Assembly (NCBI RefSeq): GCF_008271365.1
Contig: NZ_CP043430.1
Coordinates: 2,914,001-2,978,000 of the forward strand
Reading direction: 5' to 3'
DNA: 64,000 nucleotides
Origin: Microbacterium sp. 1S1
GTDB lineage: Bacteria > Actinomycetota > Actinomycetes > Actinomycetales > Microbacteriaceae
In this document: piece after piece, positions 6,336 to 14,540 of the stretch
How positions within the stretch are numbered: the stretch's first letter is position 1
Layout of the letters: each line of letters opens with the position of its first letter
Notes under the pieces: generated by a model
What the model was told of the DNA's origin: nothing
Database searches by the model: none
Seen by the model: only the letters and a program-made list of their open reading frames with translations
Translations under genes and position numbers: made by a program

Positions 6336-8165
6336 ATGCGTCTTGCCCCCCGCTCCAGAACCGTGCGAAGTCTGACCGCCGCCGCGATCGCCTCCGCGCT
6401 CCTCGTCGCCGCTCCGGTCGGTGCCGCCCAGGCACAGTCCGTCAGCGCGGCCACCGAATCCCCGGCGTCCGAGACAACGCTGCGTATCGCCACCTCCGGA
6501 TTCGTGGACACGTTCAACCCGTTCATCTCGATCTACCTCACGCCGACGAACATCATCCGATACGTCTACGAGTCGCTCGTCCAGAACGATGCCGAGGACG
6601 GCTCCCCCACGAAGGGCCTCGCCGACTCCTGGGAGGCGACGGACGGCGGGCAGACGTGGACCTTCACGCTCCAGGACGACCTCGTGTGGTCGGACGGCGA
6701 ACCCATCACCTCGGCCGACGTGAAGTACACCTACGACCAGATGATGACGGTTCCCGCGCTGGGCACCGCCAACGGCAACCTCGTCTCGAACTTCGAGAAG
6801 GTCGAGGCCCCGGACGACAAGACCGTCGTCATCACCCTGAAGACCCCGCAGGCCCCGAACCCCGGCTCGGAGATCCCGATCGTGCCGAAGCACATCTGGG
6901 AGGAGGTCGACGACCCGACGACCTTCACCAACGACGCCGACGTCGTCGGCTCCGGCCCGTTCGTCCTGGACAGCTACTCGGCCAACCAGTCCATCGTGCT
7001 GAAGGCGAACGAGAACTTCTGGCGCGGCGCCCCCAAGATCGACGCGATCCAGTACGTGTACTACACGAACTCCGACGCTCAGGTGCAGGCGCTCAAGGCC
7101 GGCGACGTCGACCTCGTCACTGGGCTCACCCCGACCCAGTTCTCGGCACTCGACGGCGTCGACGGCATCACCACGCACTCCGGTGAGGGCCGCCGCTACC
7201 ACTCGATCAGCATCAACGTCGGCCAGCAGACGCGCGACAACGTGCCCTACGGCACGGGCAACGCGGCACTGAAGGAGCTCGAGGTGCGCCAGGCGATCCG
7301 TCTCGGCACCGACACGGAGACCCTGCTCGACAAGGTCCTGGACGGCGAGGGCACTCTCGCGACCAGCTTCATTCCCGCATCGTTCCCGAAGTGGCACCTG
7401 TCCGACGACGACGTGATCGTCGGCTTCGACCCCGAGGCGGCGCAGGCGAAGCTGGACGAGGCCGGCTGGGTCCCGGGGGCGGACGGTATCCGCGAGAAGG
7501 ACGGCCAGCGCCTCAGTCTGCGTCTGCTGACGGATGCGGACGACGCCAACGAGCAGTCCATCTCGGACTTCTTCGTGCCCTGGATGAAGGACATCGGCAT
7601 CGAGATCACGGTCGAGTCCACCGACTCCGACACGATCAGCGCGAAGGCCACCTCCGGCGACTACGACCTGTACTTCAGCGGCTGGTCGGTCAACCCCGAC
7701 CCCGACTACCAGCTCGGCATCAACACCTGCATGAACCTGCCGACCGCGACCGACGGCACCGGCGGCACCACGCAGGACGGGTACTGCAACCCGGAGTTCG
7801 ACGAGATGTACGCCGAACAGCGCTCCGAGATCGACGAGGAGAAGCGCCAGGAGATCGTGCACGACATGCTCGCGCTGAACTACACCGACACGGCGCAGGT
7901 CGCGACCTGGTACGCCAACTCGCTCGAGGCGTACCGCTCCGACCGGTTCACGGGCTTCACCCTGCAGCCCAAGGACGGCGGCATCATCGCCAACCAGGCC
8001 GGCTACTGGGGCTACCTGACCGTCGAGCCGGTCGAGGGGGCGTCCGCCGGCGGCACCGGCACGAACACCGGACTCATCATCGGAGGCGTCGTGGTGGGGG
8101 TGGTCCTGATCGGAGGACTCATCTTCTTCCTGATCCGTCGCCGCAACATCGCCGACGTCGAATGA
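6336..8165 (+). CDS. Peptide ABC transporter substrate-binding protein (SBP_bac_5) with C-terminal membrane anchor
   Basis: 609 aa, extracytoplasmic receptor of a Dpp/Opp-type importer. A Sec signal peptide covers about residues 1-34 (basic start, hydrophobic core, AQA cleavage). There is no lipobox cysteine. Mature sequence shows SBP_bac_5 hallmarks (TLRIATSGFVDTFNPF, then LADSWEATDGGQTWTFTL). The end is a glycine-rich transmembrane helix at about 579-600 followed by RRR, so the receptor is tethered by its C-terminus rather than by lipid. That is unusual for an SBP. AAGGGA lies upstream of the ATG. First gene of the transporter unit; ligand is presumably oligopeptides, possibly murein peptides from context. 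Confidence 0.9.
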   Translation: MRLAPRSRTVRSLTAAAIASALLVAAPVGAAQAQSVSAATESPASETTLRIATSGFVDTFNPFISIYLTPTNIIRYVYESLVQNDAEDGSPTKGLADSWEATDGGQTWTFTLQDDLVWSDGEPITSADVKYTYDQMMTVPALGTANGNLVSNFEKVEAPDDKTVVITLKTPQAPNPGSEIPIVPKHIWEEVDDPTTFTNDADVVGSGPFVLDSYSANQSIVLKANENFWRGAPKIDAIQYVYYTNSDAQVQALKAGDVDLVTGLTPTQFSALDGVDGITTHSGEGRRYHSISINVGQQTRDNVPYGTGNAALKELEVRQAIRLGTDTETLLDKVLDGEGTLATSFIPASFPKWHLSDDDVIVGFDPEAAQAKLDEAGWVPGADGIREKDGQRLSLRLLTDADDANEQSISDFFVPWMKDIGIEITVESTDSDTISAKATSGDYDLYFSGWSVNPDPDYQLGINTCMNLPTATDGTGGTTQDGYCNPEFDEMYAEQRSEIDEEKRQEIVHDMLALNYTDTAQVATWYANSLEAYRSDRFTGFTLQPKDGGIIANQAGYWGYLTVEPVEGASAGGTGTNTGLIIGGVVVGVVLIGGLIFFLIRRRNIADVE

Positions 8166-8172
8166 GCCCGGC

Positions 8173-8213
8173 GAGACGCCGCGGGCGGCGGGCCCCCCCC
8201 CCCGCGGCGTCTC
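8173..8213 (+). promoter_or_regulatory. Strong intercistronic stem-loop between receptor and permease genes
   Basis: A perfect 13-bp stem (GAGACGCCGCGGG at 8173-8185, complement at 8201-8213) encloses a 15-base loop rich in C. It lies between the substrate-binding protein stop and the permease start, with no U tract after it. Such hairpins often protect the 3' end of receptor mRNA, so that receptor is made in excess over permease. Role here is inferred. Confidence 0.6.
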
Positions 8214-8237
8214 CCGCTCCGCTGTAAGGAGTCCCCC

Positions 8238-9281
8238 ATGTCCAACGCGGTACCCCCGTCCACCTCCGCCATCGCCACGAGCGCTGCGGCCGAGGAGCAA
8301 CCCCAGGGCGTCGGCGCCCTCCGGTACTTCCTGGTCAAGCTCGGCGGCGCGGCGATCAGCCTGGCGATGGTGATCCTCCTCGGATTCTTCGCCTTCAAGA
8401 TCCTGCCGGGAGATCCCGTGGCGTCGATCGCCCGCGAACGCGGGATGAGCGCCGAGCAGGCCGACCAGCTGCGCGAGCAGCTCGGTCTGAACAAGCCGCT
8501 GTGGCAGCAGTTCCTCGACTACCTCGGCAACGTCTTCACCCTGAACTTCGGCACGAGCTACGTCTACCGCACCTCGGTGTCCGAGCTCATCGGCCAATAC
8601 TTCTGGAACACGATCCTCCTCACCGGCACGGCGGCCGTCATCGCGATCGCCCTCGGCCTCTGGCTCGGACAGAAGGCCGCCTGGAAGCACGGCTCCACGT
8701 TCGATCGTCTCGTCTCCGGCACGTCGCTCGTGTTCTGGTCGGTGCCGACCTTCTGGCTGGCGCTGCTGCTCCTGATGATCTTCGGCGGCACGTTGCACTG
8801 GTTCCCGACCGGAGGCATGGTCTCGCCCAACCCGCCCACCGATCCGGTCGGCGCGGTCTTGGACGTGATCTCGCACATGGTGCTCCCGGTGATCACGATG
8901 GTCGCGGTCGTCTACGCGCAGTACCTGATGGTGATGCGCAGCTCGCTCCTCGAGGAGATGGGCGCCGACTACCTCACGACCGCGCGGGCCAAGGGCCTCC
9001 GGGAAGACCTCGTCCGACGCCGGCACGCCGTCCCCAACGCCCTGCTGCCGACCGTGACACTCGTCTTCATGCACATCGGCGGCCTGATCGCCGGCGCGGT
9101 CACCGTGGAGACGGTGTTCTCCTGGCCCGGCCTCGGGAAGCTGACCTTCGAGGCCATCTCCGGACCCGACCTCCCGCTCCTGCAGGGCACCTTCGTGGTG
9201 TTCTCCACCATCATCATCGCGATGAACCTCGTCGCGGACCTCATCTACCGGCAGCTCGACCCGAGGGTGAGGCGCGCATGA
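8238..9281 (+). CDS. Peptide ABC transporter permease, DppB/OppB type
   Basis: 347 aa inner-membrane permease with six predicted transmembrane segments. The N-terminal region FKILPGDPVASIARERG is typical of DppB. The ATPase-contacting EAA loop is around residues 235-260 (DYLTTARAKGLREDLVRRRHAVPNAL, shortened in view). The first 40 residues form a polar cytoplasmic extension. AAGGAG precedes the ATG. The stop overlaps the next permease start (ATGA), so the two subunits are translationally coupled, as expected for a heterodimeric channel. Confidence 0.93.
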   Translation: MSNAVPPSTSAIATSAAAEEQPQGVGALRYFLVKLGGAAISLAMVILLGFFAFKILPGDPVASIARERGMSAEQADQLREQLGLNKPLWQQFLDYLGNVFTLNFGTSYVYRTSVSELIGQYFWNTILLTGTAAVIAIALGLWLGQKAAWKHGSTFDRLVSGTSLVFWSVPTFWLALLLLMIFGGTLHWFPTGGMVSPNPPTDPVGAVLDVISHMVLPVITMVAVVYAQYLMVMRSSLLEEMGADYLTTARAKGLREDLVRRRHAVPNALLPTVTLVFMHIGGLIAGAVTVETVFSWPGLGKLTFEAISGPDLPLLQGTFVVFSTIIIAMNLVADLIYRQLDPRVRRA

Positions 9282-10192
9282 CCATGGCATCCCCGACCAC
9301 CCGTTCCCCCCGCGCCCTGGCGTGGCATCGCCGCGGCACGGCTTTCGCCGACTTCTGCCGGCAGTTCGCCCAGCACCGGGCGGGCATGGTGGGCCTCGTC
9401 TTCCTCGTGATCGTGGCTCTCATCGCGATCCTCGCGCCCGTCATCGCCCCCGCCAGCATGCTCGACGTCACGAAGCTCGTCGACGTGCAGCGCTTCGCCC
9501 CGCCGTCCTGGGAGCATCCCCTCGGAACCGACCATCAGGGTCGCGAGATCTGGGTCCGCATGGTGTGGGGCGCCCGGGTGTCCCTGCTCGTCGGTCTCGC
9601 CGCCACGGCGATGTCGATGATCATCGGCACCCTCGTCGGCCTCTCGGCGGGCCACTTCACCGGATTCTTCGGCGGGCTGATGATGCGCATCATCGACTTC
9701 TTCCTCGTGCTGCCGTCGCTGATCCTCGCGATCGTGCTGTCGTCGGTGCTGAGCCGCGGCGTCTGGACGATCATCATCGCGATCGGCCTGACCTCGTGGG
9801 CCGGCACCGCCCGCGTCGTCCGCGCGCAAACCCTCTCGGTGGAGTCGCGCGACTACATCGAACGCTCGCGGGCGCTGGGCGCCGGGCACTGGCACATCAT
9901 CATGAAGCACCTCCTCCCCGGGGTGCTGCCGCTCGTGCTCGCCAACACGACGCTGACGGTCGGCTCGGCGATCATCTCCGAATCCACGCTGGCGTTCCTC
10001 GGCCTCGGCGACACCACACTGCAGTCGTGGGGCTCGATCCTGAAGAACGCGATGGACGTCTCCGCGGCGACCAGCGGCTACTGGTGGTACGTGCTCGTGC
10101 CCGGCATCGCCATCGTCCTCGTCGTGCTGTCGTTCACCCTGATGGGTCGCGCCGTCGAGAACATCACCAACCCGACGCTGAGGAGCCGCTGA
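9278..10192 (+). CDS. Peptide ABC transporter permease, DppC/OppC type
   Basis: 304 aa. The N-terminal OppC_N helix is about residues 35-56 (GMVGLVFLVIVALIAILAPV). It is followed by the HPLGTDHQGREIWVRMVWG signature and the BPD_transp core with the EAA loop ERSRALGAGHWHIIMKHLLP. Start chosen at the ATG that overlaps the upstream permease stop by four bases; a longer upstream frame exists but lies inside dppB. It pairs with the preceding permease, and with the fused ATPase that starts one base after its stop. Confidence 0.93.
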   Translation: MTMASPTTRSPRALAWHRRGTAFADFCRQFAQHRAGMVGLVFLVIVALIAILAPVIAPASMLDVTKLVDVQRFAPPSWEHPLGTDHQGREIWVRMVWGARVSLLVGLAATAMSMIIGTLVGLSAGHFTGFFGGLMMRIIDFFLVLPSLILAIVLSSVLSRGVWTIIIAIGLTSWAGTARVVRAQTLSVESRDYIERSRALGAGHWHIIMKHLLPGVLPLVLANTTLTVGSAIISESTLAFLGLGDTTLQSWGSILKNAMDVSAATSGYWWYVLVPGIAIVLVVLSFTLMGRAVENITNPTLRSR

Positions 10193-10193
10193 G

Positions 10194-11843
10194 ATGCCCG
10201 ATCTGATCTTCGACGACGTCTCCATCACCTACCGCACCTCCGGCCGCTCCGGTCGGGACGAGGTGGCGGCCGTGCGCAACGTCTCGCTCACCCTCCCGGC
10301 AGGACAGACCCTCGGCATCGCCGGCGAATCCGGTTCCGGCAAGTCCACCCTCGCGATGAGCGTGCTGCGGCTCCTGCCGCGCAACGCGCGTCTCAGCGGT
10401 CGCGTGCTGCTCGGCGACCAGGACGTCGCGACGCTGTCCTTCGGGCAGCTGCGCACGGTGCGCTGGGCGCAGACGTCCATCGTGTTCCAGGGGGCGATGC
10501 ACTCGCTGAATCCCGTCCGCACGGTCGGCTGGCAGCTCCTGGAAGCGTTGGAGCTGCATGCCTCCGAGAAGTGGAAGGGCGAGAAGGCGCGGAAGGAGCG
10601 GGTACGGGAGCTGCTCGACATCGTCGACCTGCCGCAGCAGAAGAGCGAGTCGTACCCGCACGAACTCTCCGGCGGTCAGAAGCAGCGCGTCATGATCGCC
10701 ATGGCCCTCGCGTGCGACCCCGAGGTCATCATCGCGGACGAGCCGACGACAGCGCTGGACGTGATCGTGCAGAAGCAGATCCTCGACATGATCTCGCGTC
10801 TGGTGGCGGAGCGTGGCATCTCGATGCTCATGATCAGCCACGACCTTTCGGTGCTCGCCACCGCGTGCGACCGGATCGCCATCATGCGCGACGGCGAGCT
10901 CGTCGAGGTCGGCGAGAGCTACGCGGTCTGCACGACTCCCGAGCAGGCGTACACCCGTCAGCTCGCCGACGCCTTCCCCACGATCGGCGACCCGGCGTCG
11001 CGGATGGCCCCGGTGACCCGGCACGGTCGCGGCGCGGACGATGTGCCCGAGATCACGCACGGCGACGAGGTGCTGCTCGAGGCGCGCGGGGTCAACGTGA
11101 CATACCGCTCCGGCGGGCGCCCCGTCCACGCCGTGCGCGATGTCGACCTCTCCGTCCGCAAGGGCGAGATCGTGGCGCTGGTCGGCCAATCCGGCTCGGG
11201 CAAGTCGACCCTCGCCCGCGCGCTGATGGGCTTGCAGCCCGCCGACCCCGGGTCGCAGATCCTCTTCGACGGCGCACCGATTCCCTCCAAGGGCCGCGAC
11301 CTCGCGCGGTTCCGCTCCCAGGTGCAGCTCGTGCTGCAGGACCCGTGGGCGGCTCTGAACCCGAAGCACAGCGTTTACGAGTCCGTGGCCGAGGGGCTGC
11401 GCGTGCAGCGCTTCCCCGGCGACGAGCGCGAACGGGTGGCACAGAGTCTCGCCGACGCGGAGCTCACGCCTCCGGAGCGGTACTTCGGCGCCATCCCTCA
11501 GGAGCTCAGCGGCGGGCAGCGCCAACGGGTCGTCATCGCGGGTGCGCTCGCCGTACAGCCACAGATGCTCATCGCCGACGAGCCGGTCGCCTCGCTCGAC
11601 GCCTCCGTACGCGGCGAGATCCTCGGCCTGATGCTGGAGCTGCGTCGCAGGCTGGGGCTCTCGGCCCTCGTCATCACGCACGACCTCGGCCTCGCCTGGA
11701 ACATCGCCCACTCGGTCGCGGTGATGTACCACGGGCAGATCGTCGAGCACGGACCCACCGAAGAGGTGCTGCTGAACCCGCAGCACGAGTACACCAGGCA
11801 CCTGCTGTCCGCGGCGCCGCGCATCGAGGAGAAGACGGCATGA
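10194..11843 (+). CDS. Fused double ATPase of a peptide ABC transporter (DppD-DppF type)
   Basis: 549 aa with two complete ABC nucleotide-binding domains in one chain. Domain 1: Walker A GESGSGKSTLAM near residue 43, signature LSGGQKQRV near 160, Walker B VIIADEPTTALD. Domain 2: Walker A GQSGSGKSTLAR near 330, signature LSGGQRQRV near 440, Walker B MLIADEPVASLD. Both halves keep the switch His (SHDLSV, THDLGL). The fusion supplies both ATPases needed by the two permeases. Its stop overlaps the LD-carboxypeptidase start, linking import with intracellular peptide cleavage. Confidence 0.93.
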   Translation: MPDLIFDDVSITYRTSGRSGRDEVAAVRNVSLTLPAGQTLGIAGESGSGKSTLAMSVLRLLPRNARLSGRVLLGDQDVATLSFGQLRTVRWAQTSIVFQGAMHSLNPVRTVGWQLLEALELHASEKWKGEKARKERVRELLDIVDLPQQKSESYPHELSGGQKQRVMIAMALACDPEVIIADEPTTALDVIVQKQILDMISRLVAERGISMLMISHDLSVLATACDRIAIMRDGELVEVGESYAVCTTPEQAYTRQLADAFPTIGDPASRMAPVTRHGRGADDVPEITHGDEVLLEARGVNVTYRSGGRPVHAVRDVDLSVRKGEIVALVGQSGSGKSTLARALMGLQPADPGSQILFDGAPIPSKGRDLARFRSQVQLVLQDPWAALNPKHSVYESVAEGLRVQRFPGDERERVAQSLADAELTPPERYFGAIPQELSGGQRQRVVIAGALAVQPQMLIADEPVASLDASVRGEILGLMLELRRRLGLSALVITHDLGLAWNIAHSVAVMYHGQIVEHGPTEEVLLNPQHEYTRHLLSAAPRIEEKTA

Positions 11844-12805
11844 GCGTCACGACGGAGGCGGCGGTGTCGCCGTATCTCGACACGGCTCCCCTGCAACCCG
11901 GCGACACGGTGGCGATCGTCTCGCCGTCGGGCCCGGGGAACGAGGAGAACACCCAGCGCGCGGTGGACTACTACGAGTCCTGGGGGCTGAAGGTCCGGGT
12001 CGGCGCGAACGTCCTCGCCCCGCATCCGCGAGCGTCCTACCTCGCGGGACCGGATGACCTCCGCCGCGCCGACCTCGTCGACGCCTGGCTCGACCCCGAG
12101 GTGGATGCCGTCGTGACGGCGCGCGGAGGCTACGGCGCCCTCCGGCTGCTCGACGGCATCGACTGGGCCGCCATGCGCCGCGGTGCGCTCCGCCGCGACG
12201 GACGACCCAAGCTGCTCACGGGCTCGTCGGACGTGACGGCGCTGCACGAGACCTGGCGGGCACACCTCGATGTCGCGACGCTGTTCTGTCCCATGGCCGG
12301 GAACAACGTCTTCCGCGACTCCGAACAGGTGCGCGACGACGTCCGCCGGTGGCTGTTCGAGCCCTGGCGCGGGCGGGAGCTCATCGGCCCGAAGACCGAG
12401 ATCATGACGCCGGGCCGTGCCGAGGGGCGCTTCACAGGCGGGAACCTCAGCCTGCTGGCGGCGGGTCTGGGCGCACCGGAGGCCGACGTCCCCGCGCCCG
12501 GCATCCTCTTCCTGGAGGACATCACGGAGGAGCCGTACCGCCTCGACAGCTTCGTGACGCAGCTCCGGCGCGCGGGTCGTCTCGCGCAGGCGACCGGAGT
12601 CGTCCTGGGATCCTGGCACGAGTGCGGCGATCTCGAGCTCGTCCACGCACTGATGCGCGACGAGTTCCAGGGCGCCGGCGTCCCCGTGCTGTGGGAGCAG
12701 GGGTTCGGCCACGACCCTCACGCGCTGACCATCCCCCTGGGTGTCGACGGGGTGCTGGATGCGACCGGCGACGAGCCCCGCCTCACGGTGGGACTGCCCG
12801 CATGA
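11840..12805 (+). CDS. LD-carboxypeptidase (peptidase family S66)
   Basis: 321 aa. The S66 serine-glutamate-histidine triad is visible: nucleophile Ser130 in TGSSD, Glu226 in LFLEDITEE and His291 in GFGHDPH. Spacings agree with characterised LdcA enzymes. The N-terminal GDTVAIVSPSGPG is a family signature. There is no signal peptide, so it is cytoplasmic like LdcA, which removes the terminal D-Ala from murein tetrapeptides; the related MccF clade instead hydrolyses microcin-type amides and cannot be excluded. ATG overlaps the transporter ATPase stop by four bases. It is a main reason for reading this cluster as murein-peptide salvage. Confidence 0.9.
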   Translation: MSVTTEAAVSPYLDTAPLQPGDTVAIVSPSGPGNEENTQRAVDYYESWGLKVRVGANVLAPHPRASYLAGPDDLRRADLVDAWLDPEVDAVVTARGGYGALRLLDGIDWAAMRRGALRRDGRPKLLTGSSDVTALHETWRAHLDVATLFCPMAGNNVFRDSEQVRDDVRRWLFEPWRGRELIGPKTEIMTPGRAEGRFTGGNLSLLAAGLGAPEADVPAPGILFLEDITEEPYRLDSFVTQLRRAGRLAQATGVVLGSWHECGDLELVHALMRDEFQGAGVPVLWEQGFGHDPHALTIPLGVDGVLDATGDEPRLTVGLPA

Positions 12806-13635
12806 CCCCGCTCCCATCCCTCGACCCTCGCGTCACCTGGTCCGTCCGGGTGGTGGACGCCGAGACCGGCGCGATCCTCGCCGAGCACGACCCGCATACG
12901 CAGTGCGAGACCGCGAGCATCGGGAAGATCTTCCTGCTCCTCGAGGTCGCTCGACGGCTGGAGGCGGGAATGCTCGCACCGGACGACCGGATCACGATCC
13001 CCGACGAGCACCGCGTCGAGGACTCCGGGCTTCTCTACCGCATGCACGACCAGCACGTCACGGTGCACGATGCGGCGCTCCTCGTCGGTGCCGTGAGCGA
13101 CAACCTCGCCACGAACGCCCTCATCCACCTCTGCGGACTGGAGGAAGTGCGGGCCGTGGCGCCGGCCCTCGGGTACCGCGACACCGCACTGCACGACTAC
13201 ATCCGCAACGAGCGCACCCCCGATCTGCCGTGGACGCCGTCGTTCGGCACCGCGGCGGAACTCTCGGACGTGATGCGCCGTCTGGGGACGGGCGACGCGT
13301 TCTCCCCCGGCGTGAGCGCCAGGGTGCTGGACTGGCTTGCCGCCGACACGGACACGTCGATGACCGCCGATGCCTTCCTCCTCGACCCGCTCGCCCACGT
13401 CGAGGCCGAGTACCAGGGCATGGTGCTGCGCCACAAGACCGGGAGTGTGAGCTTCGCCCGCGTGGACGTCGGGCTCCTGCGCGGACCGCAGGCGGCCGTC
13501 GCGTACGCGGTGGCGGCGAACTGGAAGGACTCTGCGGCCGATCTCCGCGCCCCCGTGCTCGACGGGATGCGGGCCGTCGGCGAGCTCATCCGTGCGCACG
13601 TGACCGGGCGAGCGAGGGATGAGGCGGACGCATGA
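12802..13635 (+). CDS. Cytoplasmic class A beta-lactamase-fold serine hydrolase, copy 1
   Basis: 277 aa. The three active-site elements of penicillin-recognising enzymes are in order: SxxK (Ser39-Lys42, ETASIGK), SDN (99-101, GAVSDNLATN) and KTG (212-214, RHKTGS). There is no signal peptide or membrane anchor, which is unexpected for a beta-lactamase or PBP. A clear omega-loop ExxLN is not visible; RNERTPDLP near 137 occupies that region. A DPLAH motif near 195-199 is shared with the next gene. Four-base overlaps on both sides tie it to LdcA and its paralogue. A peptidase or amidase acting on imported D-containing peptides is inferred. Confidence 0.85.
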   Translation: MTPLPSLDPRVTWSVRVVDAETGAILAEHDPHTQCETASIGKIFLLLEVARRLEAGMLAPDDRITIPDEHRVEDSGLLYRMHDQHVTVHDAALLVGAVSDNLATNALIHLCGLEEVRAVAPALGYRDTALHDYIRNERTPDLPWTPSFGTAAELSDVMRRLGTGDAFSPGVSARVLDWLAADTDTSMTADAFLLDPLAHVEAEYQGMVLRHKTGSVSFARVDVGLLRGPQAAVAYAVAANWKDSAADLRAPVLDGMRAVGELIRAHVTGRARDEADA

Positions 13636-14444
13636 GCACCATCGACGTCGACCTCCCGGACGACAACGGCACCGTGTGGTCGGTCCTCGTCCAGGACATC
13701 GACTCCGGCGAGGTGCTGCGGGAGCACCACCCCGAAACCGTGATGGACACCGCGAGCATCGGCAAGATCTTCCTCCTGCACCGGCTCCTCACCGAGGTCG
13801 ACGCCGGCACGCGCACGCTCGAGGAGCGCGTCACGCGACGGCCGGCCGAAGCGATCGAGGACTCTGGCCTCTGGTACCTGTTGCAGACCTCCGAGCTGTC
13901 GCTCTACGACGTGGCCGCGCTCATCGGTGCGGTGAGCGACAACGCCGCGACCAACACGCTGGGCCGCGTCATCGGCATCCCGACCGTGCAGGAACACACC
14001 CGTGGCCTGGGCTACACGGCATCTGCGCTCGACGACATCGTGCGCTGGCCGATCCCGCCCGGCGCCCCGAAGACGCTGTCCCACGCGAACGCCGCGGAGC
14101 TCGTGCGCTTCATGTCGCGACTGGCCGACGGGACCGATCTCTCCCCCGCCTCGGCCGACACGCTGCGCCGCTGGCTCGGCGCCGGGATGGACCTGTCGAT
14201 GGTCGCCGCGGCGTTCGACCTCGACCCCCTCGCACACTGGGGCTACGACCGTGGCGTCTGGCTGCTGAACAAGACCGGCACGATCTCCCGCGTCCGCGCC
14301 GACACCGGGATCGTGATGTCCCCCACCCGCCGGATCGCCTACGCCGTCTTGGCGAACTGGAACCGTGGCGCCGACGGACGCGGCCCCGTGCTGGCTGCCA
14401 TGCGCCGCATCGGAGACGGCATCCACGCCGCGCTCACCGACTGA
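13632..14444 (+). CDS. Cytoplasmic class A beta-lactamase-fold serine hydrolase, copy 2
   Basis: 270 aa, diverged tandem paralogue of the preceding gene. SxxK is Ser42-Lys45 (DTASIGK), SDN is 102-104 and KTG 214-216 (LNKTGT). DPLAH (198-202) is also conserved. The omega-loop region reads PIPPGAPKT and has no obvious Glu166-like residue, so beta-lactam deacylation seems unlikely. No signal peptide. Last gene of the eight-gene plus-strand series, overlapping copy 1 by four bases and followed by the 86-bp inverted-repeat element. The pair may act as a heteromer or on different peptide classes. Neither is shown by sequence. Confidence 0.85.
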   Translation: MSTIDVDLPDDNGTVWSVLVQDIDSGEVLREHHPETVMDTASIGKIFLLHRLLTEVDAGTRTLEERVTRRPAEAIEDSGLWYLLQTSELSLYDVAALIGAVSDNAATNTLGRVIGIPTVQEHTRGLGYTASALDDIVRWPIPPGAPKTLSHANAAELVRFMSRLADGTDLSPASADTLRRWLGAGMDLSMVAAAFDLDPLAHWGYDRGVWLLNKTGTISRVRADTGIVMSPTRRIAYAVLANWNRGADGRGPVLAAMRRIGDGIHAALTD

Positions 14445-14449
14445 TCACC

Positions 14450-14535
14450 GTTCACAACTCAGGAGTTCCGGCCGAGGGCGGCGCGACGCACCGCGCCCGG
14501 GGAAACAGCAGCACGGTCTCTCCTGAGTTGTGAAC
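14450..14535. repeat. 86-bp element with perfect 16-bp terminal inverted repeats
   Basis: GTTCACAACTCAGGAG (14450-14465) is perfectly complementary to 14520-14535. The 54-base interior contains a second hairpin (GGCGCG-ACGCAC-CGCGCC, about 14480-14497). It fills the gap between convergent genes: it starts six bases after the serine hydrolase stop and ends six bases before the P1 peptidase stop. It could be a bidirectional terminator, but the nested layout and size also fit a small palindromic repeat (REP/MITE-like) element. Only one copy is apparent in this window. Confidence 0.6.
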
Positions 14536-14540
14536 GCGGG

